NCBI GenBank assembly: GCA_965226945.1
Contig: OZ245717.1
Span: 2,790,001 to 2,854,000 of the forward strand
Source of the DNA: SYLG01 sp965226945
GTDB taxonomy: Bacteria; Planctomycetota; Planctomycetia; Gemmatales; Gemmataceae
DNA length: 64,000 bases
Reading direction: 5' to 3'
The number at the start of each line of letters is the position of its first letter. Within the stretch, counting starts at the first letter, position 1. The translations under genes were made by a program, and so were the position numbers. The notes below the pieces were generated by a model, which was not told where the DNA came from, did not search any database, and was given only the letters and a program-made list of their open reading frames with translations. Shown one piece after another: positions 41,274-50,447 of this stretch.

Positions 41274-42493
41274 TAGGAGTTCCCCCCCGTCAGTCCCTCG
41301 ACATGAGCTTCGAGGATATTCCACTGGCGGAAGAAATCGTGCTCCTTCGAGCCTTCGGGATGCTTGAAGAACGAGGCGAATTGCGATTGCAGCCCCTTCT
41401 GGCCACGCTTCTTGGCATCCAGGATCAACCGCGCCAGGTCAATCACCAGGGGCGCCGCCAGCAGACTATCGCAGCCTTGCCAGATGAATTGCAAAATCAT
41501 CTTGGTGCCCAGGAACCCTTCAAAGTGGATGTGGTCCCAGGCGGTCTTCCAGTCGTCGAGGCTTTGAATGTACTCGATCGAGACATGCGTCTGCGGCTTG
41601 TAGCCGACAATGGCGCTGACCACCTGATCCTTGGTGCCGACCTTGGAAGCCTTGTGGCGCGGGTCATCGAGCACGACGCCGTCGCGGTTGCCGAAGATGT
41701 TGTGCCCGACCCAGCTCAGGATCTTCCAGTTGCGCCGTGAAAACATGGGCGCCAGCACCGTCTTCATCAAGGTTTCGCCCGTCTTGCCGTCCTTGCCGCA
41801 AAGGGGCACGCCATTGCGAATGGCCATCCGTTCCAACACCGGAATCGAAGCGCCCAACGACGGGGTGAAATTGACATAGGGCAGACCCAATTCGATCGCC
41901 GCCGTGGCGTACAGGGTGCTGGCGGGCAACGGCGTTTGGCCGACGGCCTGCTTTTCGAGCCTTTTGGCGAAGCGCTGATCGTCCTCATGTTCGGGTTCCA
42001 TCGGGCAGGGGGGCTCGGTGGAGGCGACATGCGCAACGACGATTTCGTCGAGGTTGTTGCGCGCCTTGAATTCGTTCAGGTCGGCCTTGATGAATTCGAC
42101 CGCTTCGCGACCGGTCAAGGCTGCCTTCACGGCGCCCGATTCGGCCAGCCGCTCGATGGCGGGACCGGAGCCGATCACGGTACCGGGGCGAATATTTTCT
42201 TCCCAGGCGGCGAGCAGGTCGTCGGTGCCATTGAGGATGTTGCGACCGAACACTCCGGCGCGCTCGTGCATTTCCTGGGCGTTTTGGCGAAAGCGCGACG
42301 CGCGAATTTCATGGCCGCCCACGACGAAATCGGCCGGGTCGATCAACCCAAGTTTGCTAAAGAGCGGGAGTTCCGTCACGAGGCTGGTACCCGAAGTCAA
42401 CCCCCGAGAAAGGGCCGCCAAACCGAGGGTCGCGGTTGTCCCAACGCCCCCACATGCCCCAATTAGCCACAAGCCTGTCTTTTTCTTGCTCAT
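41273..42493 (-). CDS. Inositol-3-phosphate synthase
   Basis: A 406-residue NAD-dependent cyclase that would make myo-inositol-1-phosphate (1L-myo-inositol 3-phosphate) from glucose 6-phosphate. The NAD-binding motif GACGGVGTT is at residues 12-20. Strong family signatures follow: VPLCGKDGKTGETLMKTVLAPMF and GHNIFGNRDGVVLDDP, which match the active-site lysine/aspartate regions of MIPS enzymes. The ATG at 42493 follows AGGATGG; an ATG 27 bases further upstream is possible. Length is at the short, bacterial/archaeal end of the family. It shares one base with the downstream epimerase gene. Confidence 0.9.
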   Translation of the reverse strand: MSKKKTGLWLIGACGGVGTTATLGLAALSRGLTSGTSLVTELPLFSKLGLIDPADFVVGGHEIRASRFRQNAQEMHERAGVFGRNILNGTDDLLAAWEENIRPGTVIGSGPAIERLAESGAVKAALTGREAVEFIKADLNEFKARNNLDEIVVAHVASTEPPCPMEPEHEDDQRFAKRLEKQAVGQTPLPASTLYATAAIELGLPYVNFTPSLGASIPVLERMAIRNGVPLCGKDGKTGETLMKTVLAPMFSRRNWKILSWVGHNIFGNRDGVVLDDPRHKASKVGTKDQVVSAIVGYKPQTHVSIEYIQSLDDWKTAWDHIHFEGFLGTKMILQFIWQGCDSLLAAPLVIDLARLILDAKKRGQKGLQSQFASFFKHPEGSKEHDFFRQWNILEAHVEGLTGGNS

Positions 42494-42703
42494 TCCATCC
42501 TGCCCGGGAGAGGATCCCATGCCCAACGAGCGAACCTCGCCCGTCAAAAAAACGACCATGAACCGTCAGAAACGGCCATGAAAATTGGAAAACCTTGGAC
42601 CTCAGAGAGCCTGGGGCCCCTGGATATGAGGTTTGAACCTAAAATATCTTAGGAGATTCGCCGCTGACGCCATGTTGGTTCCCGCGGCGCAATCATTAAA
42701 GGA

Positions 42704-43975
42704 ATGGGGACTCCCAAGTTGAGCCAGGAACCGCTTTCCTTCAGTCCGATCCAGGAAGTCCTCGCGGATGTCGCCAAGGGCAAGATGATCATCCTGGTCG
42801 ATGACCCCAATCGTGAAAACGAGGGGGATATCGTCATCCCTGCCGAGTTCGCCACACCGGCCGTGATCAATTTCATGATGCGCAACGCCTGCGGCCTGGT
42901 CTGCCTTTCGATGGAAAGTGCGATCTGCGACCGGCTTGGGCTCGATCCCGTGGCCAACAACCAGCAAGGCGGATTGACCACCCCCTTCACCCCCTGCATC
43001 GACGCGAGCACCGGCATCACGACCGGCGTCAGCGCCTTCGACCGCGCCCGCACCGTCGCCGTCGCCATCGATGAAAAATCGACCCCGCAAGATATCGTGC
43101 GCGGCAAGGGCCATGTGCCCGGATTGCGCGCCCGCGAAGGCGGCGTTCTCGTCCGCGCCGGTCACACCGAAGGCTCGGTCGATCTGGCGAAACTTGCCGG
43201 ATTGAAAGGCGCGGCGGTCATTTGTGAAATCTGCAACCCCGACGGCACGATGGCCCGGCTGCCGCAGCTGTTGGCCTTCGCGCGCGAACATGACCTGAAA
43301 ATCTGCACGATCGAGGACCTGATCAAATACCGCCGCGAGCGCGAACGGCTGATCCGCCGCGAACTTCATCTCAAGTTGCCGACGAAATTCGGCACCTTCG
43401 ATTTGTTTGCTTACACCTCGATGGTCGATGCCGAACCGCACCTCGCCCTCTGCATGGGGGATATTGGCCTCGAAAAGAACGGCACGATCCAGCCCCAAAC
43501 CGAACCGGCGCTGGTGCGCATTCACAGCCAGTGCTTGACCGGCGACATTTTCGAAAGCCTCTTGTGCGATTGCGGGCCGCAGCTTCACCACGCCATGGCG
43601 CAAATCGCCAAGGAAGGCCGGGGCTGTTTGCTCTACATGCGCCAGGAGGGACGAGGCATCGGCCTCTTGGCCAAGCTCAAGGCCTACAAACTGCAGCACG
43701 AACAGGGAATGGACACCGTCGAGGCCAACCTCGCCCTCGGCTTTGGGCCCGATCTGCGCCATTACGGCATCGGCGCGCAGATTTTGCGCGACCTGGGAAT
43801 TGGGCAGATCCGCCTGCTGACGAACAATCCGCGCAAGGTGGTCGGACTGGATGGCTATGGCCTGCGCATCGTCGAACGTGTGCCGATTCAGATGGTCGCC
43901 AACGAAAACAATGAGCGCTACCTCGAAGCCAAGCGGCTCAAGCTGGGGCATCTGCTGGCACCCCAGGAAGATTAA
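42704..43975 (+). CDS. ribBA: Bifunctional DHBP synthase / GTP cyclohydrolase II
   Basis: A 423-residue riboflavin-biosynthesis enzyme. The N-terminal half is 3,4-dihydroxy-2-butanone-4-phosphate synthase: DDPNRENEGDIVI near residue 33 (acidic Mg site) and RAGHTEGSVDL near 145. The C-terminal half is GTP cyclohydrolase II with zinc cysteines in CLTGDIFESLLCDCGPQ, RQEGRGIGLLAK and LLTNNPRKV. AAAGGA directly abuts the ATG at 42704, so the true start could be a few codons downstream (TTG at 42719). I looked for an FMN riboswitch in the upstream 200 bases and saw none. crcB follows after 12 bases. Confidence 0.95.
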   Translation: MGTPKLSQEPLSFSPIQEVLADVAKGKMIILVDDPNRENEGDIVIPAEFATPAVINFMMRNACGLVCLSMESAICDRLGLDPVANNQQGGLTTPFTPCIDASTGITTGVSAFDRARTVAVAIDEKSTPQDIVRGKGHVPGLRAREGGVLVRAGHTEGSVDLAKLAGLKGAAVICEICNPDGTMARLPQLLAFAREHDLKICTIEDLIKYRRERERLIRRELHLKLPTKFGTFDLFAYTSMVDAEPHLALCMGDIGLEKNGTIQPQTEPALVRIHSQCLTGDIFESLLCDCGPQLHHAMAQIAKEGRGCLLYMRQEGRGIGLLAKLKAYKLQHEQGMDTVEANLALGFGPDLRHYGIGAQILRDLGIGQIRLLTNNPRKVVGLDGYGLRIVERVPIQMVANENNERYLEAKRLKLGHLLAPQED

Positions 43976-43987
43976 GTCACACGATCC

Positions 43988-44419
43988 ATGAATTTCTTCA
44001 CTTGCTTGCTCATCGGCCTGGGCGGTGCCCTGGGCACGATCGCGCGCTACGCGCTTTCCTATTGGACGTTGTCCATTAGCCGCGAATTGCCCTGGGGCAC
44101 GATCCTCATCAATATCGCCGGGTCGTTCATCATCGGCTTCTTCGGCACCCTGACCCTGTCCCAGGGTAAGTTTCCCGTTTCGGAAAACGTGCGGCTTTTC
44201 GTCATGGTCGGCCTCTGCGGCGGGTTTACGACCTTTTCCGCGTTCAGCCTGCAAACGCTTGATCTCTTGCGCGGCGGCGCTCCCATCAAGGCGATGCTCA
44301 ATGTGATTCTTTCCGTCACGCTTTGCGTCGCGGCGGTGGCGATTGGCCACACGCTGGCGGCCCTGCTCAATGGCGGAGCACCGCAAATCGATCAGATTCA
44401 GATTGAGGAAGAAAGTTAA
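43988..44419 (+). CDS. crcB: Fluoride channel CrcB/FluC
   Basis: A 143-residue membrane protein with four helices, the size of Fluc dual-topology fluoride channels. The family signature GLCGGFTTFSAFS is present near residues 75-87, with the conserved N-terminal GLGGALGTIARY and asparagine in INIAGSFIIG. It exports fluoride by passive flow as a dimer in the cytoplasmic membrane. It lies 12 bases after ribBA and is probably co-transcribed; there is no room for a dedicated fluoride riboswitch between the two genes. A strong hairpin begins within its stop codon. Confidence 0.95.
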   Translation: MNFFTCLLIGLGGALGTIARYALSYWTLSISRELPWGTILINIAGSFIIGFFGTLTLSQGKFPVSENVRLFVMVGLCGGFTTFSAFSLQTLDLLRGGAPIKAMLNVILSVTLCVAAVAIGHTLAALLNGGAPQIDQIQIEEES

Positions 44420-44459
44420 GAGGGGCCTCGATGATCTTCGATTCATCGAGGCCCCTCTT
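44418..44459. terminator. Strong bidirectional terminator after crcB
   Basis: A 17-bp perfect stem (44418-44434 with 44443-44459; arms AAGAGGGGCCTCGATGA and TCATCGAGGCCCCTCTT) encloses an eight-base loop between crcB and the convergent DUF1501 gene. A T-rich stretch (ATTGGTTTTG) follows on the plus strand. Confidence 0.9.
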
Positions 44460-44496
44460 GATTGGTTTTGAATTCCTTGCTACTTGAGCGAATTCA

Positions 44497-45945
44497 TCAG
44501 GCCAGGATCTGCGTGATCGGCTTGCCATGGTCGATTTCTAGCCGCTTGCGCTCAGGCAGTTCCAGCTTGCGGCTGTCGAGGCCGAGCTGGTGCAGGATCG
44601 TGGCATGGATGTCGGTGACGTAGTGGCGATCTTCGACCGCGTGAAAGCCCAACTCGTCGGTCGCGCCGTGGATCGTGCCCCCCTTGATGCCACCACCTGC
44701 CATGAAGACGCTGAAGGCAAAGGGGTGATGATCGCGGCCGGTGGAACCTTGAGTACCAGGAGTGCGGCCAAATTCGGTCGCCCAGACCACGAGTGTCGAT
44801 TCGAGCATTCCCCGCCTTTTGAGATCGGCAATAAGTCCGGCCATCGGCTTGTCGATCTGTTGGCACAGGTTGGAGTGATTGCCCAAAAGCCCCTCGTGCG
44901 CATCCCAGGCGCCCGCGCCGCCGCCGCCATGTTGAATCTGCACGAAGCGCACGCCGCGCTCGATCAGCCGGCGCGTCGCCAATAGCTGCTGGCCAAAGGT
45001 TTTGGTTTCGGCCCGGTCGATCCCGTAAAGCGCCTTGGTCGCTTCCGATTCGCTGGCGAAATCCATGACTTCGGGCAAGGAGCGCTGCATGCGAAAAGCC
45101 AGCTCGTACGACTTGATTCGCGCCGCCAGTTCCTGATCCCAGGGCCGGCCTTCGGCGCGGTGGCGATTGAGGCGGTCAAGCAGACCGAACTCGCCTCGTT
45201 GTTCTTCCAGCGTTAAATCCGATTCGGGCTTACCGAAATCCAGCGGATTCGCCGGATCGACCTTGATCGGCACCGCATCATGCGCAGGGCCCAGGTAGTG
45301 GCCGTCACGCTTGTTCCAGTACTCCCTCGTTCCCATCGACAAGAACTGGGGAAGGTTTTGATTGAGCGAGCCCAGGCCGTAATGCACCCAGGCGCCCAGG
45401 TTGGGAAACTCGCCATCGAGCATGTGGCGGCCCGAATGAAACTGCGTTTGCGCGCCGTGGTTGTCGTCGGTCGTCCACATGGAGCGGACAATGGCAACCT
45501 CATCGATCACGGAACCCAGATTGGGCAGCCAGTTGGAAACGGGGATACCGCTCTGGCCGCGCTTGGTGAAGCCGATCTGGGTCGCGAGCAATTTATTGCG
45601 CTGCTGACCGTTGGCGTCTCCCTTGACGACGACGCGCAGATCCTTGAAACGGTCGGGGTTTTGCACATCCTTGAACGGCGTTTCGGAGATCGTCTTGCCG
45701 GCGTATTTGTCGATCTGCGGCTTGGGATCGAAGGTTTCCAGATGGCTCGTTCCGCCGTTCATGAACATCCAGATGACGCTCTTGGCCTTGGGGCTTGCAT
45801 GCGGTTTGCCATCAGGCAACGCGAAGCCTTCCGAAGAGCCGCGTAGGGAGGAATTCATCATGGCCTGCAGCGCCACGCCGCCGAAGCCAAGACAAGACTT
45901 GCCCAGGAAACGGCGGCGGCTGGCCAGGAATCTCGGATCGTTCAT
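44497..45945 (-). CDS. DUF1501 protein with Tat signal
   Basis: A 482-residue exported protein of the sulfatase/alkaline-phosphatase-like DUF1501 family. The N-terminus ASRRRFLGKSCLGFGG carries a twin-arginine motif. Family marks include VIWMFMNGGTSHLETFDPKP, VRFVQIQHGGGGAGAWDAHE, VVWATEFGRTPGTQG and GRDHHPFAFSVFMAGGG. It is preceded by a good ribosome-binding site (AAGGAG) in the 17-base gap after the PSD1 gene, so the two are one operon. These pairs are abundant in planctomycetes and are thought to take part in polysaccharide or sulfated-glycan processing, without a proven reaction. Confidence 0.92.
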   Translation of the reverse strand: MNDPRFLASRRRFLGKSCLGFGGVALQAMMNSSLRGSSEGFALPDGKPHASPKAKSVIWMFMNGGTSHLETFDPKPQIDKYAGKTISETPFKDVQNPDRFKDLRVVVKGDANGQQRNKLLATQIGFTKRGQSGIPVSNWLPNLGSVIDEVAIVRSMWTTDDNHGAQTQFHSGRHMLDGEFPNLGAWVHYGLGSLNQNLPQFLSMGTREYWNKRDGHYLGPAHDAVPIKVDPANPLDFGKPESDLTLEEQRGEFGLLDRLNRHRAEGRPWDQELAARIKSYELAFRMQRSLPEVMDFASESEATKALYGIDRAETKTFGQQLLATRRLIERGVRFVQIQHGGGGAGAWDAHEGLLGNHSNLCQQIDKPMAGLIADLKRRGMLESTLVVWATEFGRTPGTQGSTGRDHHPFAFSVFMAGGGIKGGTIHGATDELGFHAVEDRHYVTDIHATILHQLGLDSRKLELPERKRLEIDHGKPITQILA

Positions 45946-45962
45946 CCTGCCGGCTCCTTTGA

Positions 45963-48900
45963 TTAGCGGATGGTGATGAAATCGTTGTGGTTAAGTAAGG
46001 CGTGCACGAGGTTGGTACGGCCGCGCTTCGGATCGATCTGGTTCCAGGATTTCAGAGCGCTGGCACATTCCCTTACTTCGATCGGATCGGGATCCTGGCC
46101 CAGCAGCGCCCGAAACGCCCGCTTCACATACTCGTCATCGCTGGCGGCGGGCTTGCCGGCATCCAATCGCGAGGCGATCGCCGCCGCGCTTTCACGCGAA
46201 ACCTTGCTATTGACCAGAGTCAGGGCCTGCTGCGGCACGATGCTCTCTTCGCGGCGATAGCAATCGAGCACGTTGGGAGAATCGAACTGCGCCAGGAAGT
46301 TTTGATCTTCGTTGTGCGAGTGGAAGAAATAGAGGCTGCGCCGCCGCGACGAAGTTTCGGAGGCGGCCACAGGCGGGCCGCCCACCTTCGCATCGAGCAT
46401 GCCGCCCAGGGCAAGCAGGCAATCGCGCACTGCTTCCGATTCGAGCCTTCCCGGCATTCTGCGCCAAAAGGTCTTGTTCGCCGGATCGATCTTCCAGCCG
46501 GGGTGAGCCGGGTCGGGATTGGTGAGCAGCGCGAATGTCTGGCTGGTTACGATCGTGCGATGCAGATGTTTCAGGCTGTAGCCGTGTTCCATGAAGTCGA
46601 CAGCCAGCCAGTCAAGCAAGGCCTGCTGCGCGGGCGGCGTGCCCTTGCGGCCAAAATCGAACATGGTCGGCACAAGAGGCTGCCCCATGTGCCGCGTCCA
46701 GACATGGTTGACGATGACCCTCGCCGTCAACGGATGGGCCCGATCGGTCAACCAGGTGGCCAAAGCGCTGCGGCGGCCGGTACTTGTTTTGGGAAACGCC
46801 TTGTCTTGCGACTCCTGGGTTTCCTGGTTGCTTTCCTTCGACTTGAACGATCCTCTTAGGGGCTGATAGGTCTCTTGGGGCGTTTCGCTTTTCTTGCGCG
46901 CCTCAGCGACTTTTTTGGTTTGCGCGTCCAGTTTGTCCTTGGCGGCGGCCTCGGCTTTCAGCTTGGCCAGTTCGGCGGTCTCCGTGGCGAGGTGGGCAGC
47001 AGCCTGGGCCATGGCCGCAGCCTTCCGTGCGCTTTTCTTGTCGGTGCCGTCGGCCGCATCGGCTTCCATCGCCTTGACAACCAGGGGGATCGCTTGAGCT
47101 TCGAGGTCCAATGCCTTGAGTTTGGCTTCCTTGGCTTGAATCTGCAAAGCCAACCGCTCCGGATCGGTCGGGGCCTTGGGATCCAGCCGGGTGCCGGCAG
47201 GCAATTCGCTTAGCTCAAATTTCTTGATTTCCGTGGTGGCGGTGTAGGTGATGATGCGCCAGATGCCCGTCTTTCTTTCCCTGGGCAAGGTGAAGCTCAG
47301 CGCGTGCTTGCCATCCATTTCAAGGTGGATGGTTTTGCCTTGCACCCGCAATCTCAGGTCAAATTCCTTGCCGATCGCAATCGGCTTGGCGGCTTTACCC
47401 CCGTCCGGGTAAGTGGCGTTGCCGTTTTCCGTGATCGCCACCTGCAACTTGGAATCGGCGGCATAGGCGCTCGCGTAGACCAGATTCTCCCGGCCAGGTT
47501 CGGCATCAAAGGCAAAGCCGACCGAGCGATAGGGTTCTCCGCCCGTGATCTTGATGCGCGCCTTGACTTCGAAGTCGGTGGGAACGGGGCTTTGAAAATC
47601 GAGCTCGGTTCTCATCGCCTTGGCATCGTCTTGGATCGCCGTGTCGGCGGTCAGCTTCCAGTGCCCGCCCGTGATTTTCCACTTGGCCGCATCGGCAAAA
47701 CCCTTCACGATCAATTTCCCAGGACCAGGATCGGTCTTGGGCGCCGTCTTGGCTTTCGCCAACTCCTTCCTCAAGGATTCCCATGCTTTTTCGGCCTGCG
47801 CTTTTTCCGATTGGAGACTTTCAAGATGGGCTTTGGCGATATGCGGCGCCAATCCGGGAACGCTTGCAAGGGCGGGCAAGGTGACCGCCTTCGGTTGAAA
47901 CGCAATCTTTCCCAAAATCTTGGGTACGCCCGGCTCGAGCACGCGGCTGAGATCGGGGTTCTTTTCATCGCCGCGCACGTAGCGGTAAGTCTTGGCATCG
48001 AGGTTGCAATCGTAGATGCGGGGAATCGCATCTTTCTCCAGATCGAGCACGCCGGCCACCTGGTCCTTGCGCACCTGGTAGGGCTCGAGGATCGCGCGGA
48101 AGCGATAATAATCGGCCTGGCTGATCGGGTCGTATTTGTGGTCGTGACATCGCGCGCAATTGAGAGTCAGCCCGACCAAGCCCTTGCCCAAATGCTCAAT
48201 CGTGTCTTCCATCCAGCTATTGCGATTGAACAGGAAATAAGGCCGCACGAGCAGGCCGGTCGCGCGCAGTTTTTCCGGGTCGGTGGGGTAAAGCTCGTCG
48301 GCGGCGAGCATTTCCTTGAGCATCGCGTCGTAGCCCTTGTCGGCCTTGATCGAATCGAGGATCCAGTCGCGCCAGTGCCAGATATGCTTGTGGCTATTGC
48401 GCACCTCGGCACCCAGGCCCCACCAGTCGGAATAACGCCAGATGTCCATGAAGTGGCGCGCCCAGCGTTCCGCATGCGCATCGGACCTCAGTAGCGCTTC
48501 TGCTTTCTTGGCAAGCGAGGCCGGGTCGGCCGGCTGGCCCCATTCATCAAGCGCGGGTGGCAAGCCGGTCAAACTCAAATGCAGCCGCCGGATCAAAAGG
48601 GAATCGGCGGCACGGTCCGCGGGAGAAAGGCCCAACCGGGCGCGTTCGGCTTGCAAGATCGCATCGATGGGATTGCTGGTCGCATCGGCCAACTTGATCT
48701 TTTTGGGCGGCTGGAAGGCCCAGTGGGCCGCCGGATCGGCTTCGGGCTTTTCGTCCGCAGGTCCCTTCGCCCCGCCATCGATCCAGGCGCGCAAGATGGC
48801 CAGATCGGCCGGGGGAACCGTTTCCCCTTCATGTTCAGGAGGCATCTTTTTCTTGCCGTCCTGACCCAGGATGCGCTGAATCAGCGAACTCTCGGCGCTA

Positions 48901-49088
48901 TTGCCCGCGACGATGGCGGCGCCGCCATTCCCCCCTTCCTTCAGGAAGGCCACGGTATCGGTGCGCAACCCCCCTTTTTGCTGAAGGGCGCCGTGGCAGG
49001 CCCGGCAGCGATTGGCAAGAATCGGCTTGACCGATTGCTGATAATCGGGCGCGGGAGCGGTCGCAAGTGCGAGAAAAGTGAGCCACAT
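45963..49088 (-). CDS. PSD1 family protein: cytochrome c domain, DUF1549, DUF1553
   Basis: A 1041-residue exported protein. After a short signal segment comes a Planctomycete-type cytochrome c domain (haem motif CRACH at 28-32, distal MPPEHE), then DUF1549 (RLHLSLTGLPPALDEW; ARHFMDIWRYSD; NCARCHDHKYDPISQADYY contains a second CxxCH), a LamG/concanavalin-like insertion (about 480-640, with ITGGEPYRSVGFAF), an Ala/Lys-rich coiled-coil segment, and DUF1553 at the C-terminus (RVIVNHVWTRHMGQ; HLHRTIVTSQTF; LDCYRREESIVPQQALTLVNS). It is the upstream partner of the DUF1501 gene. The cytochrome domain suggests redox activity at the cell surface or in the paryphoplasm. Confidence 0.92.
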   Translation of the reverse strand: MWLTFLALATAPAPDYQQSVKPILANRCRACHGALQQKGGLRTDTVAFLKEGGNGGAAIVAGNSAESSLIQRILGQDGKKKMPPEHEGETVPPADLAILRAWIDGGAKGPADEKPEADPAAHWAFQPPKKIKLADATSNPIDAILQAERARLGLSPADRAADSLLIRRLHLSLTGLPPALDEWGQPADPASLAKKAEALLRSDAHAERWARHFMDIWRYSDWWGLGAEVRNSHKHIWHWRDWILDSIKADKGYDAMLKEMLAADELYPTDPEKLRATGLLVRPYFLFNRNSWMEDTIEHLGKGLVGLTLNCARCHDHKYDPISQADYYRFRAILEPYQVRKDQVAGVLDLEKDAIPRIYDCNLDAKTYRYVRGDEKNPDLSRVLEPGVPKILGKIAFQPKAVTLPALASVPGLAPHIAKAHLESLQSEKAQAEKAWESLRKELAKAKTAPKTDPGPGKLIVKGFADAAKWKITGGHWKLTADTAIQDDAKAMRTELDFQSPVPTDFEVKARIKITGGEPYRSVGFAFDAEPGRENLVYASAYAADSKLQVAITENGNATYPDGGKAAKPIAIGKEFDLRLRVQGKTIHLEMDGKHALSFTLPRERKTGIWRIITYTATTEIKKFELSELPAGTRLDPKAPTDPERLALQIQAKEAKLKALDLEAQAIPLVVKAMEADAADGTDKKSARKAAAMAQAAAHLATETAELAKLKAEAAAKDKLDAQTKKVAEARKKSETPQETYQPLRGSFKSKESNQETQESQDKAFPKTSTGRRSALATWLTDRAHPLTARVIVNHVWTRHMGQPLVPTMFDFGRKGTPPAQQALLDWLAVDFMEHGYSLKHLHRTIVTSQTFALLTNPDPAHPGWKIDPANKTFWRRMPGRLESEAVRDCLLALGGMLDAKVGGPPVAASETSSRRRSLYFFHSHNEDQNFLAQFDSPNVLDCYRREESIVPQQALTLVNSKVSRESAAAIASRLDAGKPAASDDEYVKRAFRALLGQDPDPIEVRECASALKSWNQIDPKRGRTNLVHALLNHNDFITIR

Positions 49089-49229
49089 GGTGGCAAAACC
49101 TGATCGGGGAGCGGGAGGGAGGCAGCAGGAGTGCTCTCTCTAGTCTACTCTCAAAGCGGAACCGGTTCCAGCGAAGCTTGAACGCAAAGGATTCCTGGAC
49201 CCCCCATTGCCAATCATCATGCAGAAGTG

Positions 49230-50339
49230 TTAAAACGCGTAAGCGAGTCCGGCATAGCTGACAATGGGATTGCCCGAATTGGCCAGACTCCAGTTATAAG
49301 AGCCGTAGACCGACACCCGTTCGTTGAGATTCCATTGCCCGCCCAGGCCCACCACGATGCTCTGGGTGAAAAAAGGCAGGTCGGGCTGATTGTAAAATCC
49401 CTGAAAAAACAGGGCGAACTTGTTGTTCAACTGTTTTTGCAAGGCCCAGGAAATTCCCAGATTCAGGGCCTCGTCATTCCCCTCGCCGGGAAAGCCCAGG
49501 CCAAAATCGCCGATATTCCATTCGAACAGCCAGTTATTGGGCAGGTTGTGGTCGACCAAAAGGCTGATTCCCGTTTCCACCCCGGTGACAAATCGGGGCG
49601 AGCCGATTTCCGATTGGATGTAAACTTCCAGGCCGAAGACCGGCCACCACATCCATTCTTTTTCCCCCCACAAGTGGATCTTCATGTCGAACACCAGGGG
49701 GGAGAAGCCGGTCGTGGTCGCCGGTGAATTGGTCGCGGGGCCGTTCGTCCAGGTGTAGCCGAGACTGTAAAGCCGCAATTCGACATTGTCGGTCAGACCA
49801 AAGCGCAAAAGAAACGGGATGGAATAAAGCTGGGACGCCAGTTTTCCCTGGCTCCCGAAGTTGAACGGAGAAACTTCGAGATAGCCGCGGCCCTTGGGAA
49901 GGGTGAAAGGGCTATTGGGGAAATTGGCCGTATCGGGCCCCGGCATGGCGATGTCGGGTGCCGGAGAGGGTTCTCGGTTCTTTTCGGGAATGAGTCGATT
50001 GATCAGGCGGTAAAGAAAGGTTTCCGGATCGGGCTCGGGTCCTGGCGGGCCGGCTTCGAAATCGGGAGCCCAACTGGCTGCGGAAGCCGGTACCAAAACC
50101 GCCCGAGTCGCCGCTGTTGGCTCAAGTTGCGGATTGGCAATCGTTGCCAGCGGATTCGGCCCCGTTGAGGACGTTACTGGTATGGCAGAACCTTCTCCCA
50201 GACTCGCGAAAAAGGAACGAGGAGCGGGAGATGGGTTCCACGGGGCAGCTTGAGCCAATCCCTCGCCGGCCACATTCAGGGTCGCAAACAGGGCGAGCAA
50301 GAGGCAGCAGGGAGTTTTCCAGCGCGTGGAAAGGAACAT
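49230..50339 (-). CDS. Outer-membrane beta-barrel protein (MetA-pathway transporter-like)
   Basis: A 369-residue protein with a signal peptide (LLLALFATLNVAGEGLAQ), a Pro-rich linker (to about residue 130) and a C-terminal beta-barrel of amphipathic strands that ends in the aromatic YAGLAYAF, typical of outer-membrane proteins. Phrases such as LRFGLTDNVELRLYSLGYTW and VSVYGSYNWSL resemble the phenol MetA-pathway/transporter family. It is the last gene of the RND locus, 108 bases after the TolC-like gene, and may provide uptake or export across the outer membrane; the ligand is unknown. Confidence 0.78.
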   Translation of the reverse strand: MFLSTRWKTPCCLLLALFATLNVAGEGLAQAAPWNPSPAPRSFFASLGEGSAIPVTSSTGPNPLATIANPQLEPTAATRAVLVPASAASWAPDFEAGPPGPEPDPETFLYRLINRLIPEKNREPSPAPDIAMPGPDTANFPNSPFTLPKGRGYLEVSPFNFGSQGKLASQLYSIPFLLRFGLTDNVELRLYSLGYTWTNGPATNSPATTTGFSPLVFDMKIHLWGEKEWMWWPVFGLEVYIQSEIGSPRFVTGVETGISLLVDHNLPNNWLFEWNIGDFGLGFPGEGNDEALNLGISWALQKQLNNKFALFFQGFYNQPDLPFFTQSIVVGLGGQWNLNERVSVYGSYNWSLANSGNPIVSYAGLAYAF

Positions 50340-50447
50340 GGTTTCTTGAACCCTTTCGCGGCGAAATCAAGCCGCGCTCATCCTCTCAGGGAACAGGCTT
50401 TGCATCCGCCGGCCGTTTGTGGGGGGGGACGGCCTGCCGCACACCGC

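Noticed and set aside
42560..42703. Possible FMN riboswitch before ribBA
   Set aside because: The conserved RFN element blocks (AGGGCGGGGT-like start, six-helix junction) are not present.
43976..43987. Possible fluoride riboswitch before crcB
   Set aside because: Only 12 bases separate ribBA and crcB, too short for the crcB motif; none is seen before ribBA either.
42602..44446. 614-codon open frame on the minus strand
   Set aside because: Antisense to ribBA and crcB. No motif; composition mirrors GC-biased third positions.
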